DNA from: Owenia fusiformis
Lineage: Eukaryota > Annelida > Polychaeta > Sabellida > Oweniidae
Direction: 5' to 3'
Assembly (NCBI GenBank): GCA_903813345.2
Contig: CAIIXF020000010.1
Location: 10,904,349 to 10,968,348 of the forward strand
Length of the DNA: 64,000 nucleotides
The notes under the pieces were generated by a model that was given only the letters and a program-made list of their open reading frames with translations, made no database searches and was not told the origin of the DNA. Both the position numbers and the translations under genes were made by a program. Below, in pieces: positions 1 through 12,400 of this stretch (position 1 is the stretch's first letter; each line of letters begins with the position of its first letter).

Positions 1-422
1 CTCAAATTGAATTTCTTACTCATACCTAGTCTTGCATAAAACCCTTGGCATATTTTCCTTACATACAATTTTAAACACTCTGTGTAGAAAATTTCATGAG
101 GGGAACCAGAGACCAGATGCAAGACTACGTTGATACATGTAAATGTAAACAGTTATCTTCGCCATTGAGCCCTGATTCCCATATGGCAATTACAAACCAT
201 CACATGATCAAATAGTTTCATGGTTTCTGAGATCTCGTATTGAAAACTGTTTGCAACTGATTTTTGCTTACAAAATTCATGATTTATTTATTCCATTTGA
301 TTTTACATAATATTCATGAAGTTCAAATATTAGCAAAATTATCCTGAGGGTGGGTGCCCAATGGAGATTGACTATTGTATCTTTGTTGAATTATACACTC
401 AATTGAATATTATTTTACTCAC

Positions 423-3400
423 GCAAGTGGGGCAGGTATTGTCAACTTCCTTTTCCCTCCTACTTTCATTCCTGTAAAAAGACAAAAAAAAAGTTAAAGG
501 AAGAATTAGGAATATCGAACATTTTCTCCAAAATCTGTATGAATATAAGAACCTAACAGAAATTGTTATAGACATTTAAATTTGTGTCAAGTTTAAGCAG
601 ATTATAAAGGATTCTAAAATCAGGTTATAATTCCATTATTTAGGATTTTGTGTCATTAACTCAAAGTACAATAAAATAATAAAGGCACTTTAGTACAGGG
701 TGGTCAAAAAAATTGGAAACCCTGCATTTTCTTCATATCTTTGTCATTTTAAGAAATTACTCCCTGATATTTCACACATCTGTAATTCAATTTCCTACCA
801 CCCTACCATATTTCATGACCATCAGACTGATACTCAAAATTTTACAGCACTTTGAACAACATGCTTCAGGTTTCACGTGCAGGTTTCTATACAGCACAAT
901 AGTGGCTACCAGTAATGTTCTTTAATGTGCTGTAACACTGACTATCAATCTGATCGTCATGAAATAAAATAGGCAGGTAGGAAATTAAGTGATGCACAAA
1001 TGTGTACAGTTATTTCTTAAAATGACATTAGGAAGATACAAGGCATTAACATGACAAAATGTCACCACCTAAAACAATTTGGTAAATTTAAAGCAAGTTG
1101 GAAAATACCTTTTGACCTTAAGAAGGTTTTTGAAGATTTGAGCTTCTGGGATCTTGTAGATGATTTTGAAAAAAGAAATTGTTCAATCTGAAGCAAGTTA
1201 AAACTAGTTGCACACAATATTATAGTGATCAAAAGTTAAATAGTATAAGCATAAGTCTCATAATTTGGTACTATGTACCAAATTTTGATAAAAGCTAAAC
1301 ATGTATACAGGTATAAAACATGCAAAATTGGTGATTACTCTAGGAGTCACATTTCATGTCATTTGAGGTTGAAAGTGTCCAAATGCCAGAAATGTTTCAG
1401 TCTCAGGATCGTTTGGCACAGTACAAACATTGTACTGTCTATACACTTTTGAAGATTTACACTAGAGTGGACTGACTTTTTCACATCAGCCCTTAGCGCA
1501 GAATTTATTTCTGTGTTTTTATTAATTACCTAATACATTATTTGCCCAGAGTAAGAAACATGACTGTAGCAAAATAATTAGAAATAGAGGAAAAATACTT
1601 ACTGTAGATTAGGTTATTTTGACAGTATTTTATTTGGTGAATTTCCAATTATTTAAATTTTGGTACATACCTATTTTGGTGGACACCTGGGGTTGGTTAA
1701 TAGTTCCTATATCTCAGTTTCCATTAAACTATGGTGACAAACATTCCCAGGAAAGTTTTGGTTAAAGATCAAAATTGTTGATTTTTCCATTTGCCTTGGT
1801 CAAAATAAAGTGTGACCAAATTAACCCAATCTACAGAATTACCCATAATCTTAAGATACCTGTAGAGACAATCAGAGTAGGTTGATCAACTGGCTGATGT
1901 TACACATTTTGTTGTTTCATCTGAGCTGATGTTAACCACTGTTGGATCAAATATTAAATACTGAAGTCCCTCAAATGAAATCAATATGGCATGATGGTGA
2001 CTGTGATGAAGTTGTCCCATATTGATAAGGTCAGATTTGTATCCATTTAAATGATATAATATATAGGTTTGCTTGTAGTTCCAGTAGATTCACTAAGTCA
2101 TGGTACATAGTATTTTACAGTACTTAGTACCTGTCAACATAAACACAGTAAGTATATCAATTGGTTGGTCAGAACTTTTGATTAATTAATGTTACTTATG
2201 ATACTGGTAGTCCACTCGTGTAGCTCAGTGGTAGGGCGTGTAAGCTGAATGATTAAATTCCAGGAATTCAATCTAATGCAACCCATATAGCACTATGGTA
2301 ACTGTAGTACACTTCTTCTGTACCTGCTTGGACATTGTCAGATTTGCAATTGGTATAAATGTGATCTATGGTTGTTCGAAGGTCTGTTGTATAGCCTGTA
2401 CTTATTTGCTTCATCCCATATTTGGAAAGATAGCTTATTATCAGATTATGTTCAGGTGTCATAACATTGATGTTAAAGTCTCCAAGTATGATGGTATTTG
2501 TAAAAGAAGTTGTTACTATCCTTGCTGTGTCCAGTGCTTCAATCAAGGTTTTCACCATAATTTGTGGGGGTTTATATAGTTCAACAATATGTATATCCGT
2601 GGATAGTTTTACAACTATTATCTCAATGCCTTTGTGGTTCTCCACCATAAGTGTTTCTAAATGAAGAGAAGTCTTATAATACAATGATGAACCATGGAAT
2701 GGTCTTAAATGAGACTGTTCAATGTAATGCACGCCTACAAAGTTGTCAATAACTTTATCATCACTTTCTTTAAATCTTGTTTCAGAAAACATCATAATAT
2801 GGGAACTTAGAAGTGCTTCATGTGCATTGATATCTTCAAGATGTTTGTGGAGTGACTGTGCATTCAGATATACTAATTTCAAGCTTGATTGTGTCCGTAA
2901 AAGTTTATTATATTCATCTCCTTGTGGAGCATTCCTTAACCTTTCAATTTCTGTTTGAACTTGATCATCAACTTTGATCTTGCTTGGGTCAAAGTTGAGC
3001 AGAAATAAGCCATCAAGGCTAGTTGCACGACTCAGTGCTACATAATGCACATGTCTGCTTGTTCTCCCGGTAAAATCAATGACAACTTTATTCATGGTAT
3101 CTCCTTGTGCTCTCCATACTGTTTTACCATTAGAAGGACGAAGGGGAAATTGTTTTCGTAAAACTCGAGCATGCTTGCTTCGTCCAACTTGAAACTCTCT
3201 ACTTATTGGTATTATCGGTGTCCAGGATTTGTCAATAAGCTGTGTATATAAATGCTTATTTTGCTGTCTTGTCATTTTGCCAATACGTGCTTCATTAAAA
3301 TGTACCCAAATAACACCAGATGCATAGCTGGATGAGATGGAGGAAATGTCTTTAACGATACAATTTGCACCATTTGTGAGACCATCCTCAACGTCCATAT

Positions 3401-6400
3401 TTACAGAAATGTCATACTTGAGTCCTACAGAGATCTTTAACATATTTGACAGTTGCATTGTTTTTGCAGGATCATCAGGAATTCTTTGCAGGACTGCTGA
3501 TTTGTGCTCAGATGATAGATCTCCAACAACTACATCATATGCTTTAAAATGCTGTTTGCGTAACAAAGAAAGTGAATATACAGATTCATTGTGTTCATTG
3601 ACTTTCTTATTACTGAGAAAAAGGTGCTGCTCATTAAGTGGATAGTTATCACTGTCTCTACAAATGCACCTACTGCTAAATAACTCTATGTCGGCATCTG
3701 TATGTGTCCCTACACGAAGTCTGTTAAGAGCTTCTGCAAAAGTTTTCTCTTTTTGTCGAATCACTTCAACTAACTCCATGATTTGAAAATTATGCCACAG
3801 GTTTGTAGCTAAAGAGCCATACCCCCTTTTCAGATCAGAAAATATCCAGTTATCGCAAACTGGTGCAAGTTGTCCAAAATCACCAACGGCAATAATTGGT
3901 AATCCACCAAAATCTTTAGGAACTCCAGTAATTTCTTGTAAGCGTTTATGAATAAAGGTTAACATATTGTTGCCAACCATGGATATCTCATCCACTATTA
4001 AAAGTTTCAAATTGTGCAGTTTGTGTCTAAGCGTATTTCGCTTATCTGATGTCAATGGTTCATAATTAAAACCTTGATTTGCTGGCACCTTGAATATAGA
4101 ATGGATTGTATTTCCCTCTATGAGGAAGGCAGCCTTCCCAGTTGGTGCTGCAACCAAAATAAATATGCCATCTGGTGGATTAGACACCCTGCTGTTGAAA
4201 TATTTTGTTAAAGTTTGATATATAGCTTTTGTTAAGTGTGTTTTCCCTACACCAGCACCTCCATTGATAAATTTGTAAATTGCAGTATCACATGTTTTCA
4301 GATGATGGACAATATGATTCAAAAATCCCCTTTGCGTTATTGTTAAAGATCTCATTAATTGGGAATATTCTGTTTCTTGCATTTCTCGGGTTGCTTTCAA
4401 CTGCTTATCTATATTACATGATTGATCTGTAGAATAATGACAGGTATCATCTCGCTCCTGTTTGTTCTTTTCATCTATAGCTACATCTCTCTCCTCATTT
4501 GCCTCAGTACAAGGTGCAATTGTATCATCGATGTAGGGCTCATTTACTTCATTTTCCACCATATCCATAGCTTCATCAATATATTCAGAAAATGGTTCAA
4601 GCTTGGCTTTTTGTAGGTTGATGTCCTCTTGTCTTGTAAAGAACATTTCTTCATACGAAGAATGAGTTCCTTTTATGTTACTTTCTTTTCTCCAGGACGT
4701 ATGTAACATAAGCTGTTCACGGTAATGGTTCTCGGGATCTTTTTCTTTGTTGTAATGAACATATCGCAGAATGTAAGGTTTTTTTCTTTGAGTTGGCTGC
4801 ATGGACTTTGTTTTAACATCATAGTATGCAGAATATTCAGCAAATGTACAATGTTCAAGTGAATGTGGCCTATCACAATACCTTTGTACTTGGTCCTTGC
4901 AGCTAATATCTTCATCATCATCATCAAGAGTTTCAAGTACATTTCTGGGTTTAAGTAAAAATACTCTGTTTTCTTCAGGGCTTGTGTTCACAAACTTTAC
5001 TGCTCTCGAGGATTGAACCATTGGCAACTGAAGGCAAATGTAACTTGCTTCTTGGGCACTTATTTCCACTGAATTTAGAAATTTGTTACCAATGGTTTTT
5101 AATTGATCTCGAATAGAACTTGCTCCTCTTTCAACTTCTTCACAGCATGATCTTAAAAGCTCACTCATACCTTTCTGGTCTTTCATAATGTATGATGAAA
5201 TGTACATAGCAACAGCGTATGAGTCTAGACAAATTTGAGAGTCCATGTTTGCTTTCCAAAGTTTCAACAGAAATGGAATATAGGCATTGCTTCGTATTTC
5301 AGATGGCTGTCGTTTCAGAAAAAGTGTCCTTTTTTTCAAGCTGGCTGATACAGCAAGTAAATACATTTCTTCAGTAAGTTTGGTTTTTGAGAGAAAATCT
5401 TCAAATGATATGTCCTCGCCAAACTTAAGACCATTTATCACTTCATTGATATGGGACCAATTTTCTGTATGTTTTTTGAAATCAGGATTATCCTTGTCTA
5501 AAGGATATAAAATTGTTGTCGATGACATCGGTGGTAGAGGATATCCAAATCTGCACTGGAACTTTTTACCTTTTCTACAAGTGTGTGTGTGCCTGTGTTG
5601 TTGGAGTTGAACCAACTCAGAGAGTTCTTCATCTTCTTCATTTGATGGTATATGGCAGGAAATAACAGAATCGACATAAGCAGTAATTTCAATATCTTGG
5701 CAGTGATTAATATTTGGTGCTCCATCCAACCAAATAAGGGAATGGATATGTGGACTGCCCCTATTTTGGAATTCTACCCTGTAGAAGAAATCCTTCATTT
5801 TTTTAATTGGAGAATCCTTACTCTTTAATGTGTGATTGAAGAGATAATTGACTCTGTGGTTAAAATGTCTGGCACACATAACTGGATCGAGTTGAATGAG
5901 CCTGCACTTTTCAGACCATTTCAAATCCCTTGCTTCCTGTAGTGTTATATCTTCACCATCCAACTTAGCAAGTGTTTGAAGCAAATGAGGCCATCGTGTT
6001 TCAGCCGAAGAGAAGCTACAGAATAGAGTTGGAGGTCCAACAGTTCTAATCATTGCTAGTAGATCTTTGTGAGCTTTTTGGTAATAGGGAGGTGATCCTC
6101 GAAGGGTTTTTAATATTTTATATCCCTTATCATGGTGAATTAAATTAGTTATATGTTCTGAATCTTTCACCTTCGATGCTGTGAGTTTTTGCCCTTTTGT
6201 CTGGAGTTTTCTGATGGCAATATTCGCCTTATCAGATAATTGCTGCATTTGTAGTTTCTTGGTTTTAAAGAAAATATTATCTGTGCATTGAGCTGCTCTT
6301 CTGTCAATGTTTCTTAATTCAGCTTTTACCAGTTCACTGTAATACAACTTTTTCTTGCTTGGTCTTTCAGACTGAGGAGTTCGTGAAGAACCAACAAAAA

Positions 6401-9400
6401 TGTTTGGAAATGCTAGCTCTTCGCTATACATATCTTGGAATATATTTAAAGGAATGTTATACTGACCTGGAGCAATGTTGTACACTATATCCCTTTCATT
6501 TTCCTCAATATAATCAGGGGATGTGAGAAGTGTATCCAAGTTACCATGTTCACTATCTATGGCAATCTCTTCCCAAACCTCTTCATTTATATTGGATTCA
6601 ACTTGTATATCTCCTGATATGTCTTTGTCATTACTAATTGAATTTCCTCTCTTCTCATTGCAAACATAGGTGTTACTTGCTGTCAGGCAGCTATCATTTT
6701 CATTACTAACATTTGGTATAACAGTGCTCAATCCTTTTACATTGTGGCCTGTTAGATGAGTTACATCAGCTAGTTTGAAATCTTTCTCTACAGATGTCTG
6801 TATACATGTCAATTGGTACTGACACCCAATGTTATTCTCATACAACTTGAATATATGATTAACAGTTGCAATTAGATTTGGAAACCTCATCAATACTGCT
6901 TTCCCATTACAATGTAAAAGACCTTTGGTGTTTCTTGAGTGTGAATCAAACCAAAAGTATTTGTTCTCTCGTTTCATTATAGCAGTCGTGAAACCTGCAC
7001 ATGTAACCATTACATCTGATGAATGTTCTAACGCACTGCTCAATGCTTGAAATACTTTGTGTTTTTCATTCAAAATACCAAAGTAACACATATCACACTT
7101 CATCTCAACTTTCTTAGTTTCATAATAGTAATATTTTGGCAACTCATCACTGTCATAGTAGTCATACTTGTGGGTATTTGAATTGTAGACATGATCACCA
7201 CTCTGAAGAACATAATTCATATCATGCTTTTCCCAGTACCTTGCATTTTTAAAAGAACTGTATCCAATAGCTGCAAATGCCATCGGTGTACACTGTTTGC
7301 CACGACTGGAGTCTTTAAATGTTGATGACCCTTGGTGATACGAAGCGATTGCTGAAAGAGTACCTTTCCCATTTTGTTTTCTACTGAAATCAGGTTTAGT
7401 ATCATCTGATAGAGAAGGTTCCATTGATTCTTGGGAATGCAATGATACACTAGCACCTGAGGAGGAACACATGCCGGCATCATGTAGTGTTCCTGAACTT
7501 AAATATTTGCTTTCACTAGAAGGTGGTGATTTAATTTCTAAAGAACTATCTTTTCCTTTTCCTGTTGGTACAAAATCATCATGTAAGCATTTTAGTGGTG
7601 CTGGTGATGGAACCATACTCCCACCTTCAGTAACGGCACTGTCTAATGGAGGAACCACATTCTCAGGATTTTCTGTTCCAGACGTTGATTGTCGAGATTT
7701 TAGAGGATCTTCTGGTCCATGTTTAGATGGTGAAGTTGAATTCAAACCATCAATTGTATTAGTATTGTCTTTAGGTACAATTCCATGATGATATTCTGTT
7801 CTAGTTACTTTCTGTGTCTTGGACCTTTCTAAATAGTTTTCAGTTTCGTCTATGGTTGGTTCAAATGATTTCCAATTTTTATTAGTTTGTATACCTTCTC
7901 CTTTAAACAATGTTTTCTTTGTGAGAATTTCTGCTGCCTCTCTTAATTTTTCCGGCCTGACATTTTCTGAAGAAACAAAGGACTTGTACTTCAGATGTCG
8001 TTTAAGTTTTACCTGTATGGTGTTGTCATTACTTGGCAACCTTGGTAACAATGTCACTGTTTGTATTACATTTGCCGGAACATTTACAACATTCCCAGTT
8101 ATCTTTTGTTGCCCTCCGGAGGGTGCAGCACGCAACTTCATGAATGGTAATCTTGGTGATAGCAATCGCCATTCAAGTGGAGTAAGGTCTCTCAATTCCA
8201 ATGGGATAACAGGAAATAGTGTTTTATTGTATACTGACACAGATGGAATATGACCATTCTTGATTTGCTTAGAACATGTCAAACAAATCCATTCTATATC
8301 CCTGACACTTTTTGTTTTAGTACTACAAAGCCTTGCTGAATCATTAAAAACTTTAAATTTCTTGACACTGCAACGATAGAACATTTGGTGACATGCTGTA
8401 CACACATAAAATGGCTTTTTAGAAGAGTTCATATTGAAATCTTTGATCAGCTGCTCTGTTTTAAGTTGTCCGGTGTGTTTCCCTTTTTCTCGCAATGTTG
8501 TCTTTTTTCTGTATTTATCACTCTTCTGTCTGATTTTCCTTGCTATTGCACGTGCTGCTATCTCTTTTTTTCTTCCAGGTCTTTTTTTCTTCAAGTTGTT
8601 TTCTCTTTCTTTGTATTCTGGATTTTGTCTTTTGTTTGCTTTCTTTTGTACATCTACTGTTATCTCTTTTTTTCTTCCAGGTCGTTTCTTTTTTAGTTCA
8701 TTTTCTCTTTCTTTGTATTCTGGATTTTGTCTTTTGTTTGCCTTCTGTTGTACAATTTTTGCTATCTCCTTTTTTCTTCCAGGTCGTTTCTTTTTTAGTT
8801 CATTTTCTCTTTCTTTGTATTCTGGATTTTGTCTTTTGTTTGCTTTCTTTTGTACATCTTCTGTTATCTCTTTTTTTCTTCCAGGTCGTTTCTTTTTTAG
8901 TTCATTTTCTCTTTCTTTGTATTCTGGATTTTGTCTTTTGTTTGCTTTCTTTTGTACATCTTCTGTTATCTCTTTTTTTCTTCCAGGTCGTTTCTTTTTT
9001 AGTTCATTTTCTCTTTCTTTGTATTCTGGATTTTGTCTTTTGTTTGCCTTCTGTTGTACAATTTTTGCTATCTCCTTTTTTCTTCCAGGTCGTTTCTTTT
9101 TTAGTTCATTTTCTCTTTCTTTGTATTCTGGATTTTGTCTTTTGTTTGCTTTCTTTTGTACATCTTCTGTTATCTCTTTTTTTCTTCCAGGTCGTTTCTT
9201 TTTTAGTTCATTTTCTCTTTCTTTGTATTCTGGATTTTGTCTTTTGTTTGCTTTCTTTTGTACATCTTCTGTTATCTCTTTTTTTCTTCCAGGTCGTTTC
9301 TTTTTTAGTTCATTTTCTCTTTCTTTGTATTCTGGATTTTGTCTTTTGTTTGCCTTCTGTTGTACAATTTTTGCTACCTCCTTTTTTCTTCCAGGTCGTT

Positions 9401-12400
9401 TCTTTTTTAGTTCATTTTCTCTTTTTTTGTATTCTGGATTTTGTCTTTTGTTTGCTTTCTTTTGTACATCTTCTGTTATCTCTTCTTTTCTTCCAGGTCG
9501 TTTCTTTTTTAGTTCATTTTCTCTTTCTTTGTATTCTGGATTTTGTCTTTTCATTTTCTTTCTAGAAGTCTCGTATTCACATAGTTCTTCGTGCTTTCTT
9601 TTTCTGTATTTTGCCATATATTCAGCTCGTGACTTTTTGGATTCTTTATTTTGGTGTAATATATCTTTTTTGGGAGATTTATCCTCAGACAGTTCTTTTG
9701 CCATTTTGTGTTCAGCCGTATATTTAGCACAATACCTTTTTTTAGGCAAATCTTCATTTTGATTGGTTTTACTTAGTTTCTTATTATTCAATAACTGTTC
9801 TGTTCTACTGTATTTTGTTTTTTCCACTTGTTCACACTTACTAAGTTCTATTTGTACAGCATGAGATTTTTCTTGTTTATTTGATTTCTTGAACCAACTA
9901 CTTATGATTGAAGGATCCTCTTGAACTGCACCACTGTTCTTTTCTTTTTGTTTTTCACCTCTTTCCATGGTTGACGATGAACTGCTGATCACTTTAGTTT
10001 ATGTCTGAAATGACAAAATAACAATAAATTGAGAACAGATGATTTTTAACAAATTATTGAATAAAACATGAGTATTTTTAAAGTGCTGTTATATTTTATG
10101 TTATATAGTTAAAGGAAAACAGTGTTTTTGAATATAAATAAACTGATATCAAATGTTCTTTGCACATTTATATGGAAAGAAAATTTATATTTAAATGTAT
10201 TTTCATTTACTAATCTTGTTGACTAAATTGTTATTTTGAAGAAAATGTAAACGTATTGCAATAACATCATAACATCCAAATGTTCCAACTTCTTTCAAAA
10301 TGTGAAGAACATTAATGCTTTCATGCCAACAATAAACTTATCACTGTACAGGAATATGTGTTTAATAATCATGATTTATACAATTAATGAAACAAAGAAA
10401 TTCATGGATTAAAACACCTATCCCTGTAAAACAAATAATCAACATATTTGAAACACTGAACTTTTGTTGTAAAGCTTTTTTCTTAATTCAGTACTTCTCA
10501 TCTTTGGTAACTGTTTTCCACTGTTTTTCTCTCAAATGATTATACTTAGACATTTACTTCAGACAGAAAATTTGTAGCTGTTCAGTTTTTCAGAATGGAA
10601 GCATAAATGAATATGTTGAAGTGCCACAATGAAGAGAAGACCAAGAACTATTCTTGAGACATAGAAAATTTTTTCTTTAATTTGGGCAACATTCATATTC
10701 AACTAAAAATTTCCCTTAACTGTCATATACTAATACCTACTAATATCCATATATACTTACTATATCTGAAGAATTCAAAGAGCATATAGGTGGAGAAAAG
10801 AATAGATATAAGCCCTTCCCTAAGTTCAGGCCTCTTGTATGTATTCTTTTCTTCAGCTATATGCTCTTTGTAGAGCCATTCCTGGGTGAGTATCCAGTTC
10901 CTAGGTTAAAAGAAAAATGGTATAAGTAATCTGTAAGTAAAAATTGGTGCAAAATTTTAATTAAATGTTAATATGTGTAGAACCTTCATAGGACTGTATA
11001 CCCTGACCTTATATGACTAAATTATATATACTTATATGACCTTCAACCAAAAATACTGATATGTAGTCTTGAACTTAGGAAACACCGTTTATGATTTAGT
11101 TTGATAACCTCTAGTCAATTTGAAGCAAGTTGAAAAAAGACCTTTTTGACCTATTTTGACCTTGAGAAGGTCATTGAAGGTCAAATGTCAAATCTTAAGT
11201 CAGATTTGAACTTCTTAGAACATGTAGATGATTTTGAAAAAAAAATTCGTCAATTTGTAGCAAGTTGAAAAAATACTTCTTTGACTTTTTTTGACATTGA
11301 GAAGGTCATTGAAGGTGAAATGTCAAATGTAAAGTCAGATTTGAACTTCTGAGAACATGTAGATGATTTTGAAAAAAAAATTAGTCAATTTGAAGCAAGT
11401 TGAAAAAAGACCTTTTTGACCTTTTTTGACTTTGAGAAGGTCATTGAAGGTCAAAATTTGAACTTCTGAAAAGATGTAGATGATTTTGAAAAAAACTGGG
11501 TCAATTTGAAGCAAGTTGAAAACAGACCTTTTTGACCTTTTTTGACCTTGAGAAGGTCATTGAAGGTCAAATCTTAAGTCAGATTTGAATTTCTGAGAAC
11601 ACGTAGATGATTTTGAAAAAAAAAATTAGTCAATTTGAAGCAAGTTGAAAACAGACCTTTTTGACCTTTTTTGACCTTGAGAAGGTCATTGAAGGTCAAA
11701 TGTCAAATGTAAAGTCAAATCTAAAGTAATATTTGAATTTCTGAGAACATGTACATGATTTTGAAAAAAAAATTTAGTCAATTTGAAGCAAGATGAAAAA
11801 ATACCTTTTTGACCTTTTTTGACATTGAGAAGGTCATTGAAGGTCAAATGTCAAATCTAAAGTCAGATTTGAATTTCTGAGAACATGTAGATGATTTTGA
11901 AAAAAAAATTAGTCAATTTGAAGCAAGTTGAAAAAAGACCTTTTTGACCTTTTTTGACTTTGAGAAGGTCATTGAAGGTGAAATGTCAAATCTTAAGTCA
12001 GATTTGAATTTCTGAGAACACGTAGATGATTTTGAAAATTTTTTTTAGTCAATTTGAAGCAAGTTGAAAACAGACCTTTGTGACCTTTTTTGACCTTGAG
12101 AAGTTCATTGAAGGTAAAATGTGAAATCTTAAGTCAGATTGAATTTGTGAGAACACGTAGATGATTTTGAAAAAAAAATTTAGTCAATTTGAAGCAAGTT
12201 GAAAACAGACCTTTTTTGACCTTGAGAAGGTCATTAAAGGTCAAATGTCAAATCTAAAGTCAGATTTGAAGGTCAAATGTCAAATCTGTCAAATCTAGTC
12301 AGATTTGAATTTCTGAGAACATGTAGATGATTTTGAAAAAAAATTTAGTCAATGTGAAGCAAGTTGAAAAAAGACCTTTTTGACCTTGAGAAGGTCATTG

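Noticed and set aside
1-420. Final exon of the FKBP gene
   Set aside because: I looked on the minus strand for the expected YG...VFDVEL-type ending and did not find it; it probably lies left of the window.
8434-9762. 442-codon plus-strand frame with repeated Phe/Leu-rich segments resembling membrane helices
   Set aside because: It is the reverse strand of the 102-bp coding minisatellite of the helentron gene. Periodicity explains the lack of stops, and no independent start context or domain is seen.
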